Of a stretch of DNA of 44,217 bases, positions 24,030-32,220 are shown piece after piece. The notes beneath the pieces were generated by a model that had not been told where the DNA came from, searched no databases, and saw nothing but the letters and a program-made list of their open reading frames with translations. The translations under genes were made by a program, and so were the position numbers. The stretch covers positions 1-44,217 of the forward strand of contig NZ_JACVVX010000014.1 in NCBI RefSeq assembly GCF_014534685.1, in the 5' to 3' direction. The DNA comes from Oryzicola mucosus. GTDB taxonomy: Bacteria; Pseudomonadota; Alphaproteobacteria; Rhizobiales; Rhizobiaceae. The number at the start of each line of letters is the position of its first letter. The stretch's first letter is position 1.

Positions 24030-25493
24030 TCAGAGCGTCACGTTGACATTCTTCAGCTGTGTACACGCGAGAAGTTCCTCGATGGACTCTTCGCGTCCGA
24101 GCCCCGAAAGCTTGTAGCCGCCGAAGGGCGCGCCGAGGAAATGCGAACTGACGCCGTTCACCCAGACGTAGCCCGCTTCCACCCGTGATGCGGCCCGATG
24201 CGCATTTGATAGATTGTTTGTCCAGATCGAGGCGGTCAGTCCGAGGTCGGAGTCATTGACCGCGGCAAACATTTCCTCCTCGTTGCGCCATTTGATGACC
24301 GACATCACTGGGCCAAAAATTTCCTCCCGTGCGATGCGCATATCAGCGCGAACATCGGCGAACACGGTCGGGTTGTGGAAATACCCCTTTGCGAACTGCC
24401 CGCCCTTCGGGCGGTCGCCGCCGACCACAAGCCTGGCCCCGTCATCCTTGCCGTACTGGACGTAGTGCTGCGTTTTCTCCAACTGCGCTGCATTGACCAT
24501 GCAGCCCATGTCCGTTTCCGGGTCCGATGGGATGCCCGGCACCAGCTTGCGGACCGCCCCGACGATCTTGTCCAGGACTTCGTCGTGGACCGACTCGTGA
24601 AGGAACACGCGAGATGTTGAGCCGCAGGACTGTCCACACCAAGTAAAATTCATGCCCTGCGCTGCCGCTGCTGCCACCTTGTCTGGGTCTGCGTCGGGAA
24701 ATGCGATGAGCGCGTTCTTGCCGCCAAGCTCCAGGCTGAGCTTCTTCAATGTGCCGGCCGCGGCGCGCGCGATTGCTTTGCCAGTCTCAACCGATCCGAT
24801 CAGCCCCACCATGCTGACGTCCTTGTGCTCGACCAAGGCCTGGCCGCACTCCAGGCCGCCGGGAAGCACGCTGAAGACGCCGGCTGGGAACAGGTCGCCG
24901 ATCAATTCCGCGAGCAGGAGGCTGGACAACGGAGCTTGCACAGGCGGCTTGATGATAAGCGTATTGCCGGCGACAAGCGGCGCCGCCGCCCGTTGGGCTG
25001 CGAAGAGGAAGGGGTGGTTAAAGGCATTGATCCTGACGACTACGCCCAATGGTTCACGCAGCGTGTAGTTGAGGGAACTGTCGTTGAAGGGAATCGTGCT
25101 GCCTTTCATCTCGGTCGCCAAACCCGCGAAGAACTCGAAAGTCGCGGCGCCTGCCTCAGCGTCCTTCAGCATGCGCTTGTAAGGACCGCCCGAATCCAGG
25201 GAGTCGGTCAGCGTTATGCGTTCGGCATTCGCCCTGATGATCGCCGCGGCCTCACGCAGGATACCCGATCGCTCGCTAAGGCTGGTGCGGCGCCACTCGG
25301 CGAAGCCGGCCTTGGCCGCGCGCACCGCCGCCTCGACATCAGCGCGCCCGGCAATGGAGGTCGTGCCCAAGCTGGATCCTGTGGCTGGGTCGAAGACTTC
25401 TTCGATCGACCCGTCGGCCGATGGACACCACTTTCCGCTATGAAACAGCCCGCGTTGGGAGGGCAGCGCGTCAAGTTTCTTTTCGTACGACAT
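24030..25493 (-). CDS. Aldehyde dehydrogenase (divergent subgroup)
   Basis: 487 residues. Catalytic residues are in place: oxyanion Asn in NAFNHP (about 159, where most relatives have PWNFP), Glu in LELGGKN (about 255) and Cys in WCGQSC (about 290, with an extra Cys four residues earlier). The usual FTGST cofactor motif reads LIGSVETG. These differences place it in a different subgroup from the other three aldehyde dehydrogenases here, resembling those named betaine- or salicylaldehyde-type, and may reflect a bulky substrate. GGGAGG precedes the ATG at about 6 bp. It is monocistronic, divergent from a MarR gene, with an operator-like TACACAATGTA 37 bp upstream of its start. Confidence 0.92.
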   Translation of the reverse strand: MSYEKKLDALPSQRGLFHSGKWCPSADGSIEEVFDPATGSSLGTTSIAGRADVEAAVRAAKAGFAEWRRTSLSERSGILREAAAIIRANAERITLTDSLDSGGPYKRMLKDAEAGAATFEFFAGLATEMKGSTIPFNDSSLNYTLREPLGVVVRINAFNHPFLFAAQRAAAPLVAGNTLIIKPPVQAPLSSLLLAELIGDLFPAGVFSVLPGGLECGQALVEHKDVSMVGLIGSVETGKAIARAAAGTLKKLSLELGGKNALIAFPDADPDKVAAAAAQGMNFTWCGQSCGSTSRVFLHESVHDEVLDKIVGAVRKLVPGIPSDPETDMGCMVNAAQLEKTQHYVQYGKDDGARLVVGGDRPKGGQFAKGYFHNPTVFADVRADMRIAREEIFGPVMSVIKWRNEEEMFAAVNDSDLGLTASIWTNNLSNAHRAASRVEAGYVWVNGVSSHFLGAPFGGYKLSGLGREESIEELLACTQLKNVNVTL

Positions 25494-25529
25494 CCATTGC
25501 CTCCCACGGAAAAGCTATTCCTATATGCC

Positions 25530-25540
25530 TACACAATGTA
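25530..25540. promoter_or_regulatory. Copy of the shared palindromic operator, upstream of aldehyde dehydrogenase and MarR
   Basis: TACACAATGTA matches TACATAATGTA at 10 of 11 positions. On the leftward strand a TTGATA (complement at 25548-25553) lies 7 bp upstream and an AT-rich CATATAG lies just downstream, so it probably sits within the aldehyde dehydrogenase promoter. The MarR gene on the other side starts about 185 bp away. Confidence 0.5.
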
Positions 25541-25725
25541 TGTTATTTATCAAGGCTTTTCTGTGCTGGCGACAATTTGCGCAACAGGCTGACTTTATCG
25601 GTGCAATTGTCTGACATTGCGCTGAAAATTCCTTCAGTTAAATACGTTTCCGATGTACGTAGCCTGTATAAAAGATGTGCAAATGGGATTTGCCAACGAT
25701 CGATTGCGTTCCAATGGATGGGATC

Positions 25726-26331
25726 ATGCCAAAAGCAAAAGTCAACAAGGCGCCAACCAAATCGAAGACCGCGAAAACAACGGGGGGGCTTGCCAAGCCT
25801 TTTGCGCCGCCGGTGACGGTCTCCCATCCGGAATTACTGGTCGATGGGAGCGATGACCGGTTTCGTGGGCTTATCTATCTCTTCGTCGAAGTTCTCGGCC
25901 GCTTGAGTATGTGCCGCGAAGCTTTCGGACGCTCAATCGGGTTGACTGGGTCACAATTCGCCGTTCTGGTTGGCGTCGCATATCGGGAAGAGACGCAGGG
26001 AGTGACAATCAAGCGGTTGTCGCAGTATATCCACCTGGCCCCGACGCATGTGACGACCGAAGTCGGCCGCCTCATGCGCAAGGGATTGCTGGTGAAGTCC
26101 GCGGCCGATGACGACAGGCGCAGCGTGCTGGTTAGGCTGACGAAAGAGGGCCGCGAGGCGGTTTCGTCGGTGAACCAGTTCGTACGTCGCGTCAACGACA
26201 TCCTCTTCGAGGGTGTGACGTCCGAAGACGTCGACAACGCCGAGAATCTGTTTGACCGGCTGTCGCGCAACAGTGAATTCGCGATTGCCGATCTGAAAGT
26301 CGCTCAACGCGGATCCAGGATAAAAAGTTGA
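25726..26331 (+). CDS. MarR family transcriptional regulator with basic N-terminal extension
   Basis: 201 residues. A lysine- and threonine-rich N-terminal tail (about 30 residues) precedes a normal MarR fold: a helix-turn-helix in GVTIKRLSQYIHLAPTHVTTEVGRLMRKGLL, wing SAADDDRRSVLVRLTKEG, then the dimer helices. ATG 25726 is used because GGATGGG lies upstream; ATG 25714 is an alternative adding four residues. The gene is divergent from an aldehyde dehydrogenase and convergent with a molybdopterin hydroxylase operon. It probably regulates one or more island operons; which one cannot be told from sequence. Confidence 0.88.
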   Translation: MPKAKVNKAPTKSKTAKTTGGLAKPFAPPVTVSHPELLVDGSDDRFRGLIYLFVEVLGRLSMCREAFGRSIGLTGSQFAVLVGVAYREETQGVTIKRLSQYIHLAPTHVTTEVGRLMRKGLLVKSAADDDRRSVLVRLTKEGREAVSSVNQFVRRVNDILFEGVTSEDVDNAENLFDRLSRNSEFAIADLKVAQRGSRIKS

Positions 26332-26335
26332 GGAA

Positions 26336-26369
26336 CGCTCCTCGGACCGGTAAGCCGATCAAAGGAGCG
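26336..26369. terminator. Hairpin between convergent MarR and hydroxylase genes
   Basis: CGCTCCT (26336-26342) and AGGAGCG (26363-26369) form a 7-bp stem around a 20-base loop that itself contains a CGG/CCG pair. It begins 5 bp after the MarR stop and ends 37 bp before the end of the leftward operon, so it may serve both. Confidence 0.45.
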
Positions 26370-26406
26370 AGGCTTTCCTGATATCAGCCAACTGGAGCCG
26401 TGATAA

Positions 26407-28770
26407 TTATGTCCCTGCGGCGTTGAGCGCGTTCCATACCCGCATCGGCGTCGCAGGCATTTCGAACGTATCGACCCCTCGGCTTCTCAGTGCATCCTTG
26501 ATAGCACTGGACACGGCGGCGAGGGCTCCGACAGTTCCCGCTTCGCCCGCGCCTTTGACCCCAAGCGGATTGGTCGTGGTCGGCACGCCGTGGCTCAGTA
26601 CGTTAATGGTGGGAACATCGTCGGCACGCGGCATGCCATAATCCATGAAGGAGCCAGTCAGAACCTGCCCGTCTTCGCTATAGACGATCTGCTCCGACAT
26701 GATTTGACCGATGCCTTGCACGACACCGCCGACAATTTGACCGTTCACCAGCATGGGATTGATCTGGACGCCGACATCGTCGACCACAATGTAGCTCACG
26801 ATCTCGACCGAACCCGTCTGCGGATCGACGACGACTTCGCAGATATGACAACCATTGGGGAAAGTGGCCTTATCAAGGGACACCGACGCTTCCGCTTCCA
26901 GACCTGGCTCCATCGCCGGAGGAAGCCGATCCGGATCGAAGGAAGCGATGGCGATATCGCTCAACGAGAGATTTCTGTTCGAGTCCCGGGCGAAGAACCG
27001 GCCGTCGCGAAACTCCACTGCGTCGAGGTCCGTCTCCATTAGGTGCGCAGCGATACTGCGCGCCTTTGCGAGAATGGTTCCTGTCGCCCCTGAGAAGGCC
27101 GCGCCATACGCCATCATGGTGCGCGAACCGAACGTGCCCCTGCCGCTGGTGACCTTGTCGGTGTCGCCGTACACTATTTGGACGGCATCGGCGGGCGTGC
27201 CCAGAAGCGTCTGCGCCATCTGCAGATAGTTGGTTTCGTGTCCCTGTCCTTGGGAATGGCTGCCAGCATAGACGATGGCTCCGCCGTCGGCGGTAAACTC
27301 GATCTTCGCATATTCTTCGAACGGTTTGTCGGCCGGTCCCCCCGCGATCTCGATCGCGTAGGCAATGCCGATCCCGCGGATACTGCCTTCGGCTTCGGAC
27401 GCTTGCCGGCGGTGCTCGAAACCATTCCAATCAGCCGCGTCGGCACATTTCTTAAGTATGGCTGGAAAATTGCCGCTGTCATAGGTGTAGAGCAGGGCAG
27501 TACGGTAAGGCATCGCCTCCGGCGGCACGAGATTTCGCCGTCGGATTTCCACGCGATCGACACCAAGTTCGTAAGCTGCCTTGTCGATAATCTGCTCAAT
27601 GTAGAAGGTCGCCTCCGGGCGGCCGGCGCCGCGATAGGGGCACGTGGGAAGCGTGTTAGTGAATACGCCGCGGACGACCACATCGAAAGCTCCGATGGTG
27701 TAAACGCCGGCAAGCCCGCCCAAATTGTTGGTGGGCGAGTGCAGACCGTTCGAAGCGATATAGGCTCCGATATTGGCAAGCGTGGTTACTTTCAAACCAA
27801 GGAACCGACCGTCCTCATCCAGCGCCAATGATACGTCCGTGACATGGTCGCGCGATTGGTGATCCGATAGGAACGCTTCAGATCTCTCGCAGACATGCCG
27901 AACGGGACGTTGCAGCAGGCGCGCAGCCCATAATACGAGAATGATCTCAGGATGAAGGCTGGCCTTCATGCCGAACGCGCCGCCGACATCCGGGCCAACG
28001 ACCCTGAACTGTTCGACTGGCAGCCCGAAGATGTGGGCGATCTCTCTACGCATTGCATGTGGAGATTGGAGTCCCGCATGCAACGTGAAACGTCCCGTTT
28101 CCGGATCGTATTCTCCCAATGCGGTTCTCGGCTCGAGCGGGTTGGCGCTGACGCGAGAGATGACCATCCGGTCTGAAATGACGTGGGCTGCGCGTGCGGC
28201 GGCTTCCTGCCAGGCATCACCGTCCCCGACACGATGCTCGAAGCAGATATTGTCCGGTTCAGTCGGCCAGATCAAGGGCGCATCCTTGGAGACCGCCTGC
28301 GTCATCTCGACAACCGGCTGAAGCGCATCGTAGGTGACATCGACTTGCTCGGCTGCGTCCTTGGCCTGATCCAGAGTTTCAGCAACCACGACCGCAACTA
28401 TATCCCCGACATGCCGTACGTGTCCGACTGCCAGGGGCATGTAGGGCGGGGAGAAATTGGGCTCGCCATTCGCCTTCTTGCGCATCACCCGCAAGGGAAA
28501 CGGACGGAAATTCTCCGCCGCCATCTCCTCGCTGCCAAGCACCGCAATCACGCCCGGCATGCCGCGTGCGCCAGACAGGTCGATCGAGAGAATACGCGCG
28601 AAAGCATAAGGCGAACGGACGGCAACGAGATGCGCGGCCGGGCCGTGTTCAACGGCTATGTCGTCGGTATAGCGCCCCAGTCCGCGTACGAGGCGCAAAT
28701 CTTCCCGCCGCGAAACCGAGGCACCGATACCGCCTGCATCGACGGAACTGCTCACCGGCATTTCGTTCAC
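26407..28770 (-). CDS. Xanthine dehydrogenase/CO dehydrogenase family molybdopterin-binding large subunit
   Basis: 787 residues, a full-length molybdenum hydroxylase catalytic subunit. Hallmarks are VSRREDLRLVRGLGRYTDDI at the N-terminus, PDVGGAFGMK (about 260-269), the active-site loop PYRGAGR (378-384) that marks CoxL form II rather than true CO dehydrogenase, SHSQGQGHETNY, and the catalytic Glu in VKGAGEAG (Glu 743). These enzymes hydroxylate aldehydes or N-heterocycles with water-derived oxygen. The partner FAD and 2Fe-2S subunits are not in the window. The start is GTG 28770, overlapping the permease stop as GTGA; ATG 28761 is an alternative. It is the last gene of the ten-gene leftward run. 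Confidence 0.93.
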   Translation of the reverse strand: MNEMPVSSSVDAGGIGASVSRREDLRLVRGLGRYTDDIAVEHGPAAHLVAVRSPYAFARILSIDLSGARGMPGVIAVLGSEEMAAENFRPFPLRVMRKKANGEPNFSPPYMPLAVGHVRHVGDIVAVVVAETLDQAKDAAEQVDVTYDALQPVVEMTQAVSKDAPLIWPTEPDNICFEHRVGDGDAWQEAAARAAHVISDRMVISRVSANPLEPRTALGEYDPETGRFTLHAGLQSPHAMRREIAHIFGLPVEQFRVVGPDVGGAFGMKASLHPEIILVLWAARLLQRPVRHVCERSEAFLSDHQSRDHVTDVSLALDEDGRFLGLKVTTLANIGAYIASNGLHSPTNNLGGLAGVYTIGAFDVVVRGVFTNTLPTCPYRGAGRPEATFYIEQIIDKAAYELGVDRVEIRRRNLVPPEAMPYRTALLYTYDSGNFPAILKKCADAADWNGFEHRRQASEAEGSIRGIGIAYAIEIAGGPADKPFEEYAKIEFTADGGAIVYAGSHSQGQGHETNYLQMAQTLLGTPADAVQIVYGDTDKVTSGRGTFGSRTMMAYGAAFSGATGTILAKARSIAAHLMETDLDAVEFRDGRFFARDSNRNLSLSDIAIASFDPDRLPPAMEPGLEAEASVSLDKATFPNGCHICEVVVDPQTGSVEIVSYIVVDDVGVQINPMLVNGQIVGGVVQGIGQIMSEQIVYSEDGQVLTGSFMDYGMPRADDVPTINVLSHGVPTTTNPLGVKGAGEAGTVGALAAVSSAIKDALRSRGVDTFEMPATPMRVWNALNAAGT

Positions 28771-29597
28771 GCCGGCGTCCGAGCCGCTGTGAGCGTCAAG
28801 GCCGCGGCTTCGCCCTGACGCGAGCGTTCGTGGCGCAGAAACGGCTTCTGCAACCGCATGAACAAATGGTTTACCGTTGCCGTGACCGCAAAGATAATGA
28901 TCATGACCGCGTATGTCGAACTGACGTTGAAGTTATCTGAATAGCGAATGAGCCGGGCACCGAGCCCAACGCTGGCGTAAGCTATTTCCGCCGAAAGCAC
29001 GCCGATAATCGCCATCGCAACGCCTAGTTGCAGGCCAACGGATAGTGGACGAAGCATCGCGGGAAGATAGATGAGCCGTATCATTTTGGCTCGGTCAAGG
29101 TGGAAGCTGCGCCCGACATTTATGAGCGTCTGGTCGATCTGAAGGAAGCCCGCGATCGTGCTGATGGTTACGGGAAAGAAAGTCGACATTGCCGACTTGG
29201 CGATCTTCGACTCGATGCCTAGCCCGAAAACAAGAAAGATGATTGGAAGGAAGATAATCTTCGGCATGCTGGCAAGCGCGTGAATGTAAGGTTCGAATGC
29301 GCGCCGGAAGAAGCCGCTGCTGCCAAGCCACAGCCCAACGGCGACCGCCAAAGCAGATCCGACGACAAACCCAACCGCCGCTTCGAAAAGCGTGATGCCG
29401 AGATCGATATAGAGAGAAGGCAGGAGCAATTCCGAGACAAGCGCCTTCAGAACCGCGAGGGGTTGCGGAAGCACACCTTCGAACAGCAAGCCGGAAATGG
29501 AGAGCAGCTGCCAGGCAATCAGAAGAACCAGGATCGTGCAGATCTTGATGCGCCGAACGGGGGTCAGCCAATGAGTGTAGGCGGATGTCGAGTTCAT
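28767..29597 (-). CDS. ABC permease, taurine/sulfonate/nitrate (TauC/SsuC) type, subunit 2
   Basis: 276 residues, about six membrane spans. The coupling-loop region (TLINVGRSFHLDRAKMIRLIYLPAMLRPLSVGLQLGVAMA) is typical of the TauC/SsuC family. ATG 29595-29597 starts just after the stop of the first permease gene. With its neighbour it probably forms a heterodimeric channel served by the ATPase and binding protein encoded at 37404-39299. Confidence 0.9.
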   Translation of the reverse strand: MNSTSAYTHWLTPVRRIKICTILVLLIAWQLLSISGLLFEGVLPQPLAVLKALVSELLLPSLYIDLGITLFEAAVGFVVGSALAVAVGLWLGSSGFFRRAFEPYIHALASMPKIIFLPIIFLVFGLGIESKIAKSAMSTFFPVTISTIAGFLQIDQTLINVGRSFHLDRAKMIRLIYLPAMLRPLSVGLQLGVAMAIIGVLSAEIAYASVGLGARLIRYSDNFNVSSTYAVMIIIFAVTATVNHLFMRLQKPFLRHERSRQGEAAALTLTAARTPA

Positions 29598-29598
29598 A

Positions 29599-30420
29599 TC
29601 ACCGAACCATCTTCTCAAGGCGATTTACAATCAGGTTCAACGTGATGCTGACCAGAGCCACCGCGCATATCGCGGTGTAGGTTCCTGCGATATCGAAGCG
29701 GAAGTATCTGTCCGACACCATGCGGCCCAGACCGCCTGCGTCGACAAGAAATTCGATCGCGATGATATTGATCAGCGTGTAGATCAGGCCAAGCCGGATG
29801 CCCGAGAAGATTGTGGGGGTGCCACTAGGCAGGATGATCTTCCAGAAGATCGCAGAATTCGACAGGTGGAAGCTTCGGCCGACATTGATCAGCGTTTCGG
29901 GAACCGTCATGAAGGCGAGGCGCGCGTGAATGATGATCGGTATCACGCCGGCGGCAAAACCCATGAACACCAGCGTGTAGTTGTTGCGGCCGATGATGAC
30001 CATGAAAAGCGGATAGAGGAGGAAGATGGGCGCAGCGAACAAGGCGGCGAGCCAACCTTCGTAGGCGGCTCCAAAGATTGGTTTCCGGTAGAGAAAATAG
30101 CCAGCCGGGATAGCGACCAGGATTTCCAGCACGAGCGCCGCAGCCACGAGTCCGAAAGTTAGGCGGCAGGCCCGCAGCAACTCGCCGCTGAATTCCGGCG
30201 AGAACAGACCGGCGATGGCGTCGCTGGGCAAAGCGATGACCGCTCTCGAGATGTAGTTGCTGGCCACGAGCCATTCGACGATCCCGAGTACCGCAATGAC
30301 GACGGCAAGTCCGAAAAACACTGCCGGATCGGCAGCCTTCTTCATGAATCGCGAAAGAAACGGACTGGAGGCCCGGCGACGCGGCGCACGGTCTGCGCTC
30401 GTTTCAATGGCCTGCGACAT
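29599..30420 (-). CDS. ABC permease, taurine/sulfonate/nitrate (TauC/SsuC) type, subunit 1
   Basis: 273 residues with an Arg-rich cytoplasmic N-terminus and about six spans. It contains the same ETLINVGRSFHL coupling segment as the next gene, followed by WKIILPSGTPTIFSGIRLGL. GGAG lies 6-7 bp before ATG 30420. It is 20 bp downstream of the thiamine-diphosphate enzyme gene. The two permeases share this segment but differ greatly elsewhere, so they are not recent duplicates. Confidence 0.91.
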   Translation of the reverse strand: MSQAIETSADRAPRRRASSPFLSRFMKKAADPAVFFGLAVVIAVLGIVEWLVASNYISRAVIALPSDAIAGLFSPEFSGELLRACRLTFGLVAAALVLEILVAIPAGYFLYRKPIFGAAYEGWLAALFAAPIFLLYPLFMVIIGRNNYTLVFMGFAAGVIPIIIHARLAFMTVPETLINVGRSFHLSNSAIFWKIILPSGTPTIFSGIRLGLIYTLINIIAIEFLVDAGGLGRMVSDRYFRFDIAGTYTAICAVALVSITLNLIVNRLEKMVR

Positions 30421-30440
30421 CGTCCGTGCTCCTCATAGCT

Positions 30441-32210
30441 TCAATGGTGGTTAAGCCAGTCAAGGCTGGAGCCGTCGGACGGCTCAATCTCGATCTCGAT
30501 CAAGTAGCAGCCACCCTTTTCGACTTCATCAAGCCCCCGCTCCAGTGCCGTCTGGATGTCGCCGGAATCCCGAACGACGGGTTCGGTTGCAAATCCGAGA
30601 TCGCTGGCAAGACCCGCAATATTAATGGCGGGCTCATCGATGCGCTGGCCAATCCACTTATTTTCCGGCGGTCGACCGCGGGCAACGGCAACTGCTTCCT
30701 GCTGAACCTCATCGGTGTAATAGGAGCGGTTATTGGCAACCACGATAAGGACCGGGATGCGATAGTGGGCTGCGGTCCATAGTGCCGTTGCCCCACCGAT
30801 GAACTCTCCATCGCCCATCAGTCCTACCGGGATTCGCCCTGACCCTTTCAACGCCAGCGCCGAACCGATCGTCATTCCCGGACCGGAGCCAACGCCGCCG
30901 CCGCCATCATATCCGAGGTAATCCATCGGGTCTTCGAAGGGATAGGCTCCAGCCGGCCAGTTCAGCGGAACGCGGGCAAGGCACAGCTTGCGGTCGGCAC
31001 GGGCGGCGAGTAATGCCTGGCCAATGTCGAGAAGCGTCGGCTTGCGGCCCGCCACAATAGGACCTGGCTGCGGCGCGGACGCCGTGCGGTCCGTGGTTGC
31101 CGGCTTGGGAGGCATGTCGTGCTTTGACAAGGCGTGTAGAAGCGGCTCGAGCAGAACATCGGCTTCGCAGGCGATGCGTACGTCAATCGCCGCGAGGCGC
31201 TGGTGGTCGCCGGACCAGCCATTGTGGACCTGATAGTCCACGGACGCGTGGATAACGGTCGCGCGGCGACCGCTATCCGTGAAAGCCTGGCGCATGACGT
31301 CGGCAAGGTCATCCCACCCCAGGCTCAGGACCGCGTCGGCATCGGCAAGTATCCGACGGTTGCGTGGTGTCAGGAACAGATCCGGTGGCGCCCCATGCAG
31401 GGGATGAGTGGTCGGGAACGACGCGCCGAAACGCAAATCCGTTATCACCCTGGCGCCGAGCATTTCGGCAAGCGCCACCCGGGCATGCCACGCCGCTGGC
31501 GCATGCGAGGCTCGCCCGATAAGGATGACCGGCCGTTGCGCCTGCGCCAGCAGCGTGGCAGCCCGTTCCACCACCTCGGTCGCCGGCTTGGGAGGATGTG
31601 GCGGGGCGAAAAGGGAAATGTCGGGGATTTCGATGGGCTTTGAAAGAGCATCTTCCTGCAGGCGTCTGTCGAGCGCAACGTAGGAGGGTCCGCAAGGGGC
31701 CGTGCAGGCGTGCATGTACGCGCGAAGCATCGCATCGACCGTGGCCGTTGGCGATGTCGGCTGCTCATCCCACTTCACGAAATTACGGATGAGCGCGCCT
31801 TGATCGCGCGATGTGTGGAGCCAGTCGATCCAATTGCGGCGCACGGCCGTGTCGACAGCGCCGGTCGCGCCCAGGATCAGCATCGGCACCCGGTCGCACC
31901 AGGCATTGAAGATCGACATCATGCCCAGCATGAGCCCGACATTGCTGTGCAGGATCACGCCCATTGGCTTGCCCGCGACTTTGGCATAACCGTGTGCGAT
32001 TGCGACCACACTCTCTTCATGCAGCGAGAGGATCAGCGAGGGTTCCTCGTTGCCGAGATAGTTTACCATACTGTCGTGAAGCCCCCGGAAGCTGGAGCCG
32101 GGATTGATGCAGACGTATTCAATGCCCAGGCGGCGCAGCAATTCTGCTGCGACGTCGCTGCCCCATTTCATCTGATCGTCCGCGGATTTCACCGCTATGT
32201 CACGTTCCAT
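30441..32210 (-). CDS. Thiamine diphosphate-dependent 2-oxoacid decarboxylase, benzoylformate decarboxylase-like
   Basis: 589 residues with the three-domain ThDP-enzyme layout. From alignment by memory to Pseudomonas putida benzoylformate decarboxylase, the Ser of NPGS (about 39), Glu of LHEES (about 65, cofactor activation), His of ILHSNVG (about 88) and His of FPTTHPLHG (about 269) occupy the positions of its Ser26, Glu47, His70 and His281. The ThDP/Mg motif runs from GDGEF (about 466) to ANN (about 494). It should decarboxylate an aryl- or bulky 2-oxo acid to the aldehyde. ATG 32210 has a strong GAGGAGG site. The neighbouring aldehyde dehydrogenase and FMN 2-hydroxyacid dehydrogenase complete a mandelate-type sequence. 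Acetolactate-synthase-like carboligation is the main alternative. Confidence 0.88.
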   Translation of the reverse strand: MERDIAVKSADDQMKWGSDVAAELLRRLGIEYVCINPGSSFRGLHDSMVNYLGNEEPSLILSLHEESVVAIAHGYAKVAGKPMGVILHSNVGLMLGMMSIFNAWCDRVPMLILGATGAVDTAVRRNWIDWLHTSRDQGALIRNFVKWDEQPTSPTATVDAMLRAYMHACTAPCGPSYVALDRRLQEDALSKPIEIPDISLFAPPHPPKPATEVVERAATLLAQAQRPVILIGRASHAPAAWHARVALAEMLGARVITDLRFGASFPTTHPLHGAPPDLFLTPRNRRILADADAVLSLGWDDLADVMRQAFTDSGRRATVIHASVDYQVHNGWSGDHQRLAAIDVRIACEADVLLEPLLHALSKHDMPPKPATTDRTASAPQPGPIVAGRKPTLLDIGQALLAARADRKLCLARVPLNWPAGAYPFEDPMDYLGYDGGGGVGSGPGMTIGSALALKGSGRIPVGLMGDGEFIGGATALWTAAHYRIPVLIVVANNRSYYTDEVQQEAVAVARGRPPENKWIGQRIDEPAINIAGLASDLGFATEPVVRDSGDIQTALERGLDEVEKGGCYLIEIEIEPSDGSSLDWLNHH

Positions 32211-32220
32211 CCGGGCCTCC

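Noticed and set aside
23778-24188. 136-codon rightward open frame crossing the inverted-repeat element.
   Set aside because: It runs into the antisense strand of an aldehyde dehydrogenase gene and matches no transposase I recognise; the inverted-repeat element explains the region better.
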